This document shows, in pieces, positions 24,033 through 33,518 of a DNA stretch of 52,993 bases. Position 1 is the stretch's first letter; each line of letters begins with the position of its first letter. The notes under the pieces are model-generated. The model saw nothing but the letters and a program-made list of their open reading frames with translations. It searched no databases and was not told where the DNA came from. The DNA lies in the NCBI GenBank assembly GCA_902651635.1, contig CACRSC010000007.1, positions 16,599 through 69,591 on the forward strand, given 5' to 3'. Made by a program: the position numbers and the translations under genes. This stretch comes from Mastigamoeba balamuthi. Taxonomy: Eukaryota; Evosea; Mastigamoebida; Mastigamoebidae.

Positions 24033-25806
24033 ATGGCAGAGCACAACTCCGAGGTCTGCGGCTTCTGCCGTGTGCGCGTGCTTCGCTCGGATCCACAGTT
24101 CGTCTCCGTCGTGGGCGCTGGTGCGTCGTCTGTGGGTCTTTCCTTGGGGTCTGATGCCCACTTGCCCCTGATCACCAGGGTATCACCGGGCATGCTGGAA
24201 GCGCCAGCTCGAGCAGCATCGTACGAACACCGCTCTGCGTCTGCGCCTTTCTTAATGCTCTCATTGCGTAGGAGGGCCAGCGGGATGGGAGCCGGCGCCG
24301 GTGCTTGGAGGCCCTCGCTCCAGAAGTGCGTCTGTGAGTGTCACGGGCCCAGCGCTTATATCTGGCGCTGCGGCCAGCTGTTTTCGGCCGAGTCCTCTCT
24401 ACGGGACAATGCTAACCGGAATCGCCTCGTCCGACCCGGGAGCCGAAGGGCCGGCAGCCACCGCCCCGGAGTCTATCCCGTCAGAGGACCACAGGGCCAC
24501 CAAGATTTCGGCATTCCGTATTCCGAAACTCTCCTTCTCGAGCCTGGCCAGGAAGGACACGCCCGGGGGCCAGTCACAGAGACCCGCTACCGCTCGTCCT
24601 GCGAGTCCGCGAGCGTCCACTCTGCTCTCATTCATCCGAAAGCGGAGCGCAAGCGAAGGCGAGCAGCAGCTGAGCGCTGAGCAGATCAGACACGAGCGGA
24701 CAGCAGAGCGGGAGAAGCAGAAGGCGAAATACAGGGGCATCGGGTCCACGGAGCTGCTGGACCCCGAGCAGGTCACGTGCGAAGGTGAGCCGATCGGAGA
24801 CGGGGCAGCGGCCCTCGTCTTCAAGGGAGCGTACAGGGGCACAGCTGTCGCGGTCAAGGTCATTCGCACGCCGGAGTTTCTGACCGACGAAGAGAAGACG
24901 GACCTTTTCAGAGAGATCTGCGGGCTGCGAAAGGCCCGTAACCCACACCTGATGTGCGTGTCTTGGTCCCCGCCTCTGCGTTTGCTTACTGCTGCGCACA
25001 GAAAGTTCATTGGTCTCGTGCAAGAGCAGAGAAAGCTGTGGATCGTCTCCGAGCACATCCCCGGTGGGACACTCAAACGAGCGCTGGCCGCACGACCCTT
25101 GAGCTGGCCGCAGAAGCTGCGGATAGCCCTGGATATTGCACGAGGACTGGCGTTCTTGCACAGGTCCGACTCCTCTCCGAACGCGAGCGCTGCTGTCCAT
25201 TGTGTTGTCTCATGCCTCCCAGCAAGGGCTTTATCCACCGGGATGTGAAGAGCGAGAACCTGCTGGTAGTCAGCCTCGAGGTCACACCGGACCTGCCGAC
25301 GACAGTCAAACTGATCGATTTCGGCACGTGCCGAGAGGTGAGGAGCGAAGAGGATAAGTTCTACACCAGGGGGATCGGCACTCCCATCTGTGAGTACCAC
25401 GTGGCTCTTGTAGTGTGTGCCTCACCCTTCCCCCAAGATATGGCCCCGGAGGTCCTGCTCGGTGGCCGGTACAGTTTCTCTGCCGATGTATACAGCTTCG
25501 GAGTTCTGCTGTGGGGTGAGACCCTACGGCTATTTCATAGTATCTGACTGTGTCTCGCCAGAGGTCGTGGCGCAGGTGGAGCCGTTCTCCCAGATCACTG
25601 GTGGCAACTGGAAAGTGGCCGAGTGGGTGACGTCTGGAAACAGGCTGTCGATGCCACACGGTACGCCAATGAGAGTGGTCGAGCTCATTCAGTCATGCTG
25701 GGCCCGCCAAGCCGAGTCGCGACCGACCCTGGGCAGAATTGTTAGCGCACTGGCTGCGCTCTCTAAGGCAGCGAGAACGAGCGCGAACCTCGGGAATAAT
25801 CGATAA
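24033..25806 (+). CDS. Protein kinase, TKL/Raf-like
   Basis: The catalytic domain is intact. The Gly-rich loop is GDGAAALVFKGAYRG, the ATP-binding Lys lies in AVAVKVI, the catalytic loop is IHRDVKSENLL, the Mg loop is LIDFGTC, then GTPIYMAPEVLLGG, YSFGVLLWEV and the closing Arg in AESRPT. HRDVKSEN and the overall pattern suggest a tyrosine-kinase-like Ser/Thr kinase. Exons 24272-24953, 25002-25163, 25223-25389, 25438-25515 and 25562-25806 carry a Ser/Pro-rich linker and the kinase. A 5' exon at 24033-24120 (start MAEHNSEVCGFC, strong G/C third-position bias) joins in phase, giving 473 aa. If that exon is wrong, translation would begin at 24409. No transmembrane segment is visible. Substrate unknown. 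Confidence 0.85.
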
Positions 25807-25851
25807 TCAAACAACACAGAGTGGTATTCATGAGATTGAGTTATACAGTCT

Positions 25852-26657
25852 TCAGTGGTACTCTGAGGCCGGCACAGGCGAATTCTCTTTTGCCCGTCGG
25901 TCTACAGTGCTCTTCAGTGACAGCCAAGACCCCAGCACGCGGTCCATCTCGCCCATGTGGTCCACAAAAGTCTGCTCGATCTTGGAGACCGTTACTCTCT
26001 TGCTGCTTCTCAGCAGATCGAACTCCCTCGCGGCCTTGTTCACGAACGCCTCGATGGCCTCGTGCTCCCTCTTGTGCTCCGCGTACCCCGGGTACGACCT
26101 GTGGAGGTATCGCGTAAGCGCGAGCGGTCATCGGAGATAACACGGCCGGGCGCACATCCGGAGCATGAGGCCCTCCTCCGTGAGGAAGTTTAGCCGCAGG
26201 CTGCTCATCAGCTCGATGAACATCAGCCGCGTCATGTTGGCCTTCTCCTCGGGCTCGTCTCTGCGCAGGCACTGCGGAGCACGAAGGGGCGTGTGAGGCG
26301 CCTGTGTTGTCGCAGCCGCCGGAGACGCACGGTGGTGTAGAGCTGGGCGATGGTGTCGGCGATGCACTTGTGCTGCACGTCGAGACGCGGCACGCCGGTG
26401 CCGTACTCTCGCAGGAACTCCTTGGACAGCACGTAGTCGTAGAGGCCCTCGCCGTGCTCCCCTCCGCTGCGCATGCTCGACACGGACCGCGTCCTGCGCC
26501 TGTCCGCTGGAGCCTGAGCTGCGCTCGGCCCCGCGCAATCCGGAATCGCCTGTTGCTGCGGCCTGGCGGGGCACGATACCATGCGAACGGGGCGCGAGGG
26601 CGCGCCGCGGGCAGCGCCCTCGACGACGCGCACGTCCACGCTGGCGGAGCAGCCCAT
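25852..26657 (-). CDS. Bacteriohemerythrin-like protein with lipidation-type N-terminus
   Basis: Four-helix di-iron protein of the hemerythrin family, which binds O2 or NO in bacteria and some protists. Exons 26657-26331, 26271-26156 and 26098-25852 give 229 aa. About 75 residues of low-complexity N-terminus start MGCSAS, a myristoylation/palmitoylation-type signal. The domain follows: VPRLDVQHK (H96), NFLTEEGLM (E141), YPGYAEHKREHEA (H156, H160) and HMGEMDRVLGSWL (H195, D200). In the family the second motif is normally HFxxEE; here the His is Asn (N137), so one iron ligand appears to be missing. The stop codon lies only 45 bp beyond the kinase gene's stop (convergent). The head-to-head neighbour is another di-iron protein gene, 832 bp away. 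Confidence 0.85.
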
Positions 26658-27489
26658 CGGTGCGGCGTGAAAGAGGTTAATGCGAAGAAATGGCTCGGGT
26701 GCGCCCGCTCTCGGATGCATCTTTGGGGCGCTGCTGTAATTAGCAGCGGCTGTCTCTCGGAAGCTGGAAACTGGGGGGAATTCGAGTGGAAGTTTCTCCT
26801 GTGCAGCCGGCAATTCCCGGCTGAGGAATATTGAGCTCTCTGCTTGGTACATCCGTGCTTTGTACAGGTCGTCGCTGCGCGATCGGCATTTCCGGCTTCT
26901 GCAGGGCTGTTAACGCCGCGCATTCCACCGCAATCGGGCACGAAGGCTCGACAGTTGGCTGGGTTTAGCTGGCTGCGGTCCGATTTGCACCTGGCGAGCC
27001 AGAGAATCGTTCCGTGCCTCGTTCAGGCATGCACACGGCAGCGACGCCCCATGTGAATTGGGCTGGTCTTGCGGCCCGGCGCGGCCAGACCCCGCGGACT
27101 TGGTTGGTGAGCGAACCCGATGTGAATCGTGCTGTCATCGTCGCTGGGGAGGGGCCTCCTCGCGTTTTGTAGCCGTTGAGCGCTCGTGAGTGGTTCTGCG
27201 ACCCCACATCAGTGACACCGAAGCGGAGCGTTCTGCGGCGCTCTTAGTCTATTAATAGTGGTGCAGCTGGTTGATTTCTCTCACCCTGAACTCAAGTGCA
27301 CCTCGGGGAACGTGGTGCACGATCGCACAAATTTGTTGTTCGCCAGACGCCACGGATTTCCGGCCACGTCACGGATTATGCGGGCCGAACGACTTTGGCA
27401 GCCCCCGATCCCGGGACAAACACAACATCATTTCATTCCTCGAGCATCATCTCCCCATCTCAACCAAGCAGACCAAGCAAAGCAAAGCA
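26658..27489. promoter_or_regulatory. Divergent intergenic region between two di-iron protein genes
   Basis: About 830 bp separate the start codons of the hemerythrin-like and RIC-like genes. No other gene is supported. The frame upstream of the RIC start is open back to about 27271 but has no ATG, so 27490 is kept as the start. I could not define specific operators or a TATA box. Confidence 0.4.
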
Positions 27490-28275
27490 ATGTCGTTCAC
27501 CTCTGAGACCACGCTGGGCTCGATCATCGCCGAGTGCCCGCGCCTGGCGCCCGACATGGAGAAGCTCGGGCTCGACTTCTGCTGCGGCGGCAAGCGCACG
27601 CTGGGCGCCGCGTGCTCGGCCGCGGGCCTCGACGCCTCCAAGGTCCTCTCGGACCTCCGTGGGGCCTCGGCGGCAGCCGCCGGGCCCTCGCAGCAGGCCG
27701 CTGAGGCCGCGGACTGGGTCCACATGCCGATCGACAAGCTCGCGGACCACATCGTGCAGACGCACCACAAGCTGGCCTGGAGCGAGCTGCCCAGGCTCGA
27801 CGCGCTCGCCGCCAAGGTCCTCCGCGCCCACGGGGAGCGCCACCCGGAGCTAGCCCGCGTCCGCGAGGCGTTCGCGGAGCTGCGCGCGGACATGGAGCCG
27901 CACCTGACCAAGGAGGAGAGGATCCTGTTCCCCCTCATGCACGGCCTCACGGGGAACTTCTCTTCGCCCATCGTACGTGCTGCCCCGGGCGTGTGCAAGC
28001 AACTGACTTGTGCTCGCGCTCGCGCGCTGCAGGCCATGAGCGTGTCGGGGCCCATCGGGGTGATGGAGAGCGAGCACGAGCACGTGGGGGCGCTGTTTGC
28101 GGAGATGCGCCAGCTGACGGGGGGGTTCGTGGCGCCGGGCGACGGGTGCATGTCGTACCGCATGCTGATGCAGGGCCTCGCGGCGCTCGAGGCCGACACG
28201 CACATCCACATCCACAAGGAGAACAACGTGCTCTTCCCCCGCGCGCTCGAGCTCGAGGCGGTGCAGCAGCACTGA
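27490..28275 (+). CDS. RIC/YtfE/ScdA-like di-iron Fe-S repair protein
   Basis: Member of the Repair of Iron Centres family, which restores Fe-S clusters after NO or oxidative damage. Two exons (27490-27972, 28033-28275) give 241 aa (E. coli YtfE 220). The N-terminal ScdA_N domain has the hallmark LGLDFCCGGKRTL with the paired Cys (C31, C32). The hemerythrin-like domain provides its ligands in HIVQTHHKLAW, EPHLTKEERILFP, MESEHEHVG and IHIHKENNVLFP. No targeting peptide is evident. The family is mainly bacterial; the spliced intron (donor GTACGT) and host codon use show that it is established in this nuclear genome. Lateral acquisition is inferred. Confidence 0.95.
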   Translation: MSFTSETTLGSIIAECPRLAPDMEKLGLDFCCGGKRTLGAACSAAGLDASKVLSDLRGASAAAAGPSQQAAEAADWVHMPIDKLADHIVQTHHKLAWSELPRLDALAAKVLRAHGERHPELARVREAFAELRADMEPHLTKEERILFPLMHGLTGNFSSPIVRAAPGVCKQLTCARARALQAMSVSGPIGVMESEHEHVGALFAEMRQLTGGFVAPGDGCMSYRMLMQGLAALEADTHIHIHKENNVLFPRALELEAVQQH

Positions 28276-28574
28276 GCGCGCACTTGAGACCCTCGTGATT
28301 TCCTCCCGGCATCGGCTCAAACACGGCTTAAATTGCACCCGCACAGCTCGTCTCAATTGAGCCCTCCTCTATTGACACAGGTCGTGCCAAGGACTTCCCA
28401 GAGCCATCATCAATCAATCGCATTCCACAAGACAGAGGGACAGAGACCAATCGGTGTGCCCGCCAAGAGTCACTCTGCATTCTTGTGGTGTTTGAGCGGG
28501 GCTGAGGCGGGGGATGAGAAGCCGGGCGCAGAGGGCGCGGAGGCTTCTGCACAGTGGCACGGGGGGCGGGACGT

Positions 28575-29834
28575 TTACTTGAAGATCTTGCCCTGGTTCC
28601 ACTGCTTGCCGCCGAACGAGCCCTCCCAGGTGAGGAAGTCCTCGATGAGCTGGCGGTCGGCGGCGAGGTCGGCGCGCCTCCAGTTGTAGAGCTCGTAGTC
28701 GTCGCAGGCGGTCATCTCGGCGGGGATGTCCTTGCCGCGGAAGAGGAACATGCCGTGGATCTCGAAGGGCTTCTCGGGGTTGAAGACGCCGATCGAGGCG
28801 AAGCCGTACTTGCGCAGCGACTCGAGGCGCTGGATGAAGCCGCCGATGAGGTTGGCGGGCATGAAGACCATCGTGGCGTCGAGCTCGTACTTGTAGTCGC
28901 AGAACCAGAGGCTGAAGCCCTCGGGGTCGTAGTTCTCGAAGAAGTACGGCACGGCGACCGTCTTGGTGTCCTCGTTCGAGTAGACGCGCTTCCACTGGTC
29001 CATCACGAACTTGCTCGGCGGCAGCAGGTCGAGCGGGTTGGGCGCCTTGGGCTTCTTCTCGTGCTCCTCGCCGTCGTCGTCGTCCTCGGCGGCCGCCGCG
29101 GGCTTCTCCTCCTTCTTGGGCTTCTCCTCCTTCTTCTTGGGCTGCTGCTGGTGCTCCTTCTTGGGCTTCTCCTCCTTGGCGGGCGCGGCCTGCTTGGGCG
29201 GCTGCGGCGCCTTGACGCAGAGGAAGACGTCGCCCAGGACGGCGCGCGCGTGCGTCTGGTTGACGACCGTCGCGAACCAGCGGTTGAGCGCGCGGAACTC
29301 CTTGCGGAAGCCCGCGTCGAGGACCAGGCGGTACGCCTCGACGAGGCCGCAGGCCACGGCAATGTCGGCCAGCGTCACGCGCTCGCCGACGAGGAACGTG
29401 CGCGTCGCGAGGTGCGCGTTGAGCGCCGCCAGGGCCCTGCGGACGTCGGTCTTGGCCGTCTTCTCGGTCGCCTGGTTGTAGGGGAACGACGACGTGTAGG
29501 GCAGCAGCCACGCCGTCAGCGGCAGCTCGAGGTGCGTCGCACCGAACTCGACCCACTGGTCGACCTGCGCCGCCTCGAACGCGCCGGCGCCGTAGAGGGC
29601 CGTGCCGCGCGCCAGGTGGCGGGCGATGGCGTTGGCCTCGAACACGACGCCCTCGGGCGTCTCGAGCACGGGGACCTTGCCCAGCGGGTGGCGCGTCTTG
29701 AGGTACGCGTCGGTCGTGTTGTCGACGCCGTAGTTGAACTCGGGCACGGCGACCGTCTTGCCCGTGTAGCGGGCGACGATCAGCGCCTTGGCGGCCTGCA
29801 GGTTGTTCTTGCTGGTGAAGAGGGTCAGCGACAT
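28575..29834 (-). CDS. EEF1G: Translation elongation factor eEF1B gamma
   Basis: Structural subunit of the eEF1B exchange complex that recharges eEF1A with GTP. A single uninterrupted frame of 419 aa, unusual here since almost every other gene has introns. The GST-like N-domain runs to about residue 80 (LGKVPVLETPEGVVFEANAIARHLA), the GST C-domain to about 190 (RTFLVGERVTLADIAVACGL). A Lys/Glu/Pro-rich linker leads to the EF1-gamma domain (NPLDLLPPSKFVMDQWKRVYSN, YDPEGFSLWFCDYKY, PFEIHGMFLFRG, EDFLTWEGSFGGKQWNQGK). The lack of introns fits strong, rapid expression. Divergent from the ORC4-like gene, 288 bp away. Confidence 0.97.
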   Translation of the reverse strand: MSLTLFTSKNNLQAAKALIVARYTGKTVAVPEFNYGVDNTTDAYLKTRHPLGKVPVLETPEGVVFEANAIARHLARGTALYGAGAFEAAQVDQWVEFGATHLELPLTAWLLPYTSSFPYNQATEKTAKTDVRRALAALNAHLATRTFLVGERVTLADIAVACGLVEAYRLVLDAGFRKEFRALNRWFATVVNQTHARAVLGDVFLCVKAPQPPKQAAPAKEEKPKKEHQQQPKKKEEKPKKEEKPAAAAEDDDDGEEHEKKPKAPNPLDLLPPSKFVMDQWKRVYSNEDTKTVAVPYFFENYDPEGFSLWFCDYKYELDATMVFMPANLIGGFIQRLESLRKYGFASIGVFNPEKPFEIHGMFLFRGKDIPAEMTACDDYELYNWRRADLAADRQLIEDFLTWEGSFGGKQWNQGKIFK

Positions 29835-30122
29835 TCTCTCGTGCGGTGGGGACAACAAAGAGAGAGAAAGAGAGAAGAGGAGCGGCAAAAGAGGAGCGCC
29901 CGACGTAGTTGTGTCCCCCCTCTGTTGATGTCATTCCTCACGTCACATTTCTCTCAGGTATCCCACCCACCCGTCCCCTCCTCGCCTCACAGCTGCAGTG
30001 CACGGAAGCCCAACAGGGGCTGCCGCATCGCCCCCCTGCAGCCGGGAAGACGGTCCCCCTCCTAAAAACCTCCAGATATCTCCCTGGACTGATTTATTCA
30101 TGCGTCAGAACTAACGTCGGGA

Positions 30123-31608
30123 ATGACGGCCGTCGTGGAGCTCGTCGGCCACCAGCAGCAGCAGCAGAAGCTGCTCTCGTCGCTCTCCCGCGTCGTCTCG
30201 GGCGAGCACGCGGGCGGCGCCTTCGTGGTGCTGGTGGGCGCCCCGTGCGCCGGCAAGTCGCAGGCGCTGGCCAACGCGCTCGCCTCGCTGGCCCTCGCCC
30301 ACGGCGGCCGCGACCCCTTCCTCCGCCTCGGCGTCTCCAAGCACACCGAGCCCTCCACAGACGCCGTCGTCGCAGAGCTCTCGCGGCAGCTGGCCGCCGA
30401 GTGCGGCACCCTCGGCATCGACCCCAGCAGCGCGTCGGACGCCGGGTCTTGCGGTTCCGACGCCACCGACGAGCTCGTCGCCGCCGTGAGGGCCGCGTCG
30501 GCGCGCCGCCCGGTGCTGGTGGTGGTCGACGGCCTGGAGCAGTACTGCGCGTGCGTGGAGGCGCTCCCCCCGTGCCCCCGTGCCCCTGGGGCTCCGCAGG
30601 GCTCACAGGGCCTCCAGTGGGGCGCTGGACGCCTTTGAGGAGAAGAAGCAGCTGCCCTCGGTCATCGCGGAGATGATGGCCGACGGCTGCAGGGTGGCCT
30701 GCGTGGCGATGACCACGCTCTGGGTGCGCTGCGCAGCTGGGGGGGTGCCCGCGGTGGCGCGGTACGCTCACGGCCGGCTCGCAGACCATCGACGAGAGGA
30801 TCATCGACAGAGTGCGGTCTCGCGGGTACCGCTCGCTCTTCTTCAGGTCCCTGAGCCGGGAGGAGCTCGCGGAGCTCGCAGCCTCGCAGCTGCTGGCGTA
30901 CGCGAGGCCGCTGGGCTGGGAGGGCCAGGCCGCCAGCCTCTGCGACAGCGCCGAGTGGAAGGCCTTTGCGCAGTCGTCAGCCTTCCCGTTCGACCCCCGC
31001 GGGGTCAAGTCCCTGGTGGCCGCAGCGCTGGCCCGGGCGCACCCGCAGGCGCCCACCATCGACCACTTCACAGAGGCCGCCAAGACCAACGTCAGCAGCA
31101 GCTGGCTGGTCGCGGACACCATTGCGTCTGGTTGGTCTCTCCCTCCACAGTTGGCGTTCTCCTCTAGGGCTCAGGGTGCCGTGTTCTCCCTCTCCGTCTC
31201 CCTCCCCTGCAGACCTCACAGAAAACGAGGCCTTTGTCCTCGTCGCGCTGGCCGCACACCCTGCTGCGTACAACGGCGTGCACTCGCACGCTGTCCTCGA
31301 GCTGCTCCGGCTGTCGGAGAACTGGAACCCGCCGGTCTCGCAAGTGCAGCGCCTGTTTCACGCGGTGACCACAGCCCCACCGTCCTCTCGGCCTCTCTCA
31401 CGCGCACGCGCAACAGTCGCTGGGCTCGCTGCTCAACAAGCAGCTCGTCGTGTCGTCGAAGAAGGGGGCGTCGGTGTCCGCGCTCGAGGGCTTTTGCAAC
31501 ATCCACCTGGCCATCGATTTCTCGACGCTGCGCATGGTCGTCGACCGCCTCCGCGAGCTCAACCGCTGCACGACGGACCTGAACGCGTTTGCCGCCCGCA
31601 TACCGTGA
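30123..31608 (+). CDS. ORC4: ORC4-like origin recognition complex AAA+ subunit
   Basis: Predicted ATPase subunit of the origin recognition complex. Model join(30123-30550, 30618-30723, 30785-31130, 31213-31364, 31417-31608) gives 407 aa; the second exon could equally start at 30600 or 30609, all in phase. Walker A is VGAPCAGKS. The Walker B strand reads LVVVDGLEQY, so the Glu after the Asp of other Orc proteins is missing. ERIIDRVRSRGYRSLFFRSLS resembles the sensor/KRVKSRF segment of ORC4. The C-terminus begins LTENEAFVLVALAAHP and runs into a winged-helix-like end (LGSLLNKQLVV). The order of blocks fits ORC4 better than ORC5 or CDC6, but sequence similarity is modest. Confidence 0.7.
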
Positions 31609-31710
31609 CGCTCCTCGTCCGCTTGACTGACTGTCAACCCATCTCTGTTCACCTGATTGCTGCATTTTCCACACAGTCTGTTCACTATAATCAAAGCGGT
31701 CGGTCGGCTG

Positions 31711-33036
31711 TCAACAGCACGACAGCTCAGGAGTGCGCTTTGGCGGCGGGGCCTCGCGGTCCAGCTCCGCCATGCGCGACAGGCTGTCAATCTCCTTGGC
31801 AGCGCCGTACGGCGGCGCTGCGAGCAGCTCCAGCACCGCCCTGTGGCCCCCGCGGATCGCCGACTTGATGGCCTCGGCCTCGGAGCACACGACCTCGTCG
31901 TGGCCGAGGCTGAACGGAGGCTGCCCCAGCGCGACGACCACCGCAGCGTGCCCGCCAGCGCACGCGGCGCGCAGCGCGAGGGCCCCGCGGGCCGTCGCGT
32001 CGCAGTGGTCGAGCGCGAACGGCTCCTGCGCGAGCTCGCGGAGCACGTCGACGTGCCCGCCCTGGCACGCGGCGCAGAGCGCCAGGTTGCCGTGCGACCG
32101 CGCGTCCCGCTGCCGCAGGTTGTAGGGGGGCCTCGCGAGCGCCCGGACGACGCTCGGGTGCCCGCGCTTGCACGCCTCGACGAGCTCGAGGTTCATGTTG
32201 GCGCGGGCGTCGTCCAGGCCCAGGCCGTACGGCGGCTCGGCAAGCGCCGCGACCACGGCCGCTCTGCCGTACTCGCACGCGATGCGCAGCGCGCCCCCGT
32301 TGCCGCACCCGCGCGCGTCTGCGGCGCCGAGGCAGTACGGGCGCTCGCCGAGGGCCCTGACGACGCCCGCGTGCCCCGCGCGGCACGCGACCGCGAGGCA
32401 CTTGCAGCAGCCCGCGCGGGCCTCGGCGCCCCCGAGCGACACCGGCGAGCGCCCCAGCGCGCGCACGACGTCCGCGTGCCCGCGCTCGCACGCGGCGTGC
32501 AGCCACGCGGGCCGCACGTCCTCCCGCGCGCGCGCGAAGGGCTCTGCGCCGAGCACGGCGACCGCGCGCGACATGCCCGCCGCGCAGGCGTGGTACATCG
32601 CCGACCCCACCGAGGCCACGCGGCCCCCGCGGAACGCCCCCGGGTCCACCAGCGCCAGGCACCCGCCCAGCGCCGCGAGCAGCCCGTCGCCGCCAGGCGC
32701 GTGGCGCGCGACCTCGCCGGCGGCGTAGAGCGCGGCCTGCAGGTGCCCGGGCTCCGCGCGCTTCGCGGCCGCGAGGAACGGGTCCCGCGAGACGAGGGCG
32801 ACGGCGCAGAGGTCGCTGGAGGCGGCGGCGGCGACGAGGTGGTCGAGGAGCTGGGCGGCGACGGCGGGGGCCGGGGCCGAGCGCAGGCAGGGGCGGGCGA
32901 GCGCCGCGGGGAAGGAGAGCGCGAGGGAGGCGAGGTCGGCGGGCGAGAGCGACGGCAGCACGAGCTCGCGCAGCAGCCAGGCGGACCACACCGCGGGGTC
33001 CGCCGGGCGTCCGCCGTCCTGCGGCGAGGGCTGCAT
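31711..33036 (-). CDS. Ankyrin-like repeat protein
   Basis: Single-frame protein of 441 aa. The first 90 residues are Ala/Leu-rich and could form an F-box-like helix bundle (LPSLSPADLASLAL), though this is weak. From about residue 150 there are seven or eight imperfect repeats of 34-40 residues. Their shared pattern is AC..GH..VVRAL...PY.LG..DAR, the helix-turn-helix pattern of ankyrin repeats with an unusual PPY motif in the loop. Such proteins usually bind other proteins; no enzyme domain is visible. An in-frame ATG at 33105 would add 23 residues; the shorter start is preferred because the upstream part is AT-richer. Extremely GC-rich. Confidence 0.7.
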   Translation of the reverse strand: MQPSPQDGGRPADPAVWSAWLLRELVLPSLSPADLASLALSFPAALARPCLRSAPAPAVAAQLLDHLVAAAASSDLCAVALVSRDPFLAAAKRAEPGHLQAALYAAGEVARHAPGGDGLLAALGGCLALVDPGAFRGGRVASVGSAMYHACAAGMSRAVAVLGAEPFARAREDVRPAWLHAACERGHADVVRALGRSPVSLGGAEARAGCCKCLAVACRAGHAGVVRALGERPYCLGAADARGCGNGGALRIACEYGRAAVVAALAEPPYGLGLDDARANMNLELVEACKRGHPSVVRALARPPYNLRQRDARSHGNLALCAACQGGHVDVLRELAQEPFALDHCDATARGALALRAACAGGHAAVVVALGQPPFSLGHDEVVCSEAEAIKSAIRGGHRAVLELLAAPPYGAAKEIDSLSRMAELDREAPPPKRTPELSCC

Positions 33037-33518
33037 TGCACGTTTATTGGTTTTGGGGTGGCCGAATTTCTCGTTTATCCGGATCCAGCTGATTCCCTGC
33101 CACAAGAATCGGACCCGCGGGAATCCTCGCTGTCGCTCGGTGTGCTGCTCCCTCTGTCACGATTGTGTCTTTTTGCTCATGCTGGTTGCGGACTGGTGCT
33201 TAAGGAGGTGTAAGGAGGCGGGGTCCTGCTATGATACCAAGAGTTCGTTTGGCTCAGTCTCTCAAGCAGTACAGAGTGGAACTCATGCTTGTACAGGTGC
33301 CCTGAGATACAATGAGTGTTCTGAAGATACTGACGCAGATCATAGCAATGTGGCACCCTCACTGATCAAGAACCTCAGTGAGGAGCAGAATGATCTGGAA
33401 TAAACCTGAGTGTCTCCGAGGCGAGTCAAGATTCTCTAAGGACGCCACCAAAGAGCTACGGTCAAACAGAGTCCGTTGTTGCCATGCAAGGCAGCTTTCT
33501 GGTGGCTTACAGCCGAGT
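33037..33518. other. Intergenic region between MEP50-like and ankyrin-like genes
   Basis: About 480 bp, AT-richer than its flanks, with only short frames. It should hold the ankyrin-like gene promoter and the MEP50-like 3' end. No RNA gene was recognised. Confidence 0.4.

Noticed and set aside
25852-28275. Bacterial contamination as source of the RIC-like, hemerythrin-like and adenosine-kinase genes
   Set aside because: All three contain in-phase spliceosomal introns with the same donor style as neighbouring housekeeping genes and sit between eukaryotic genes.
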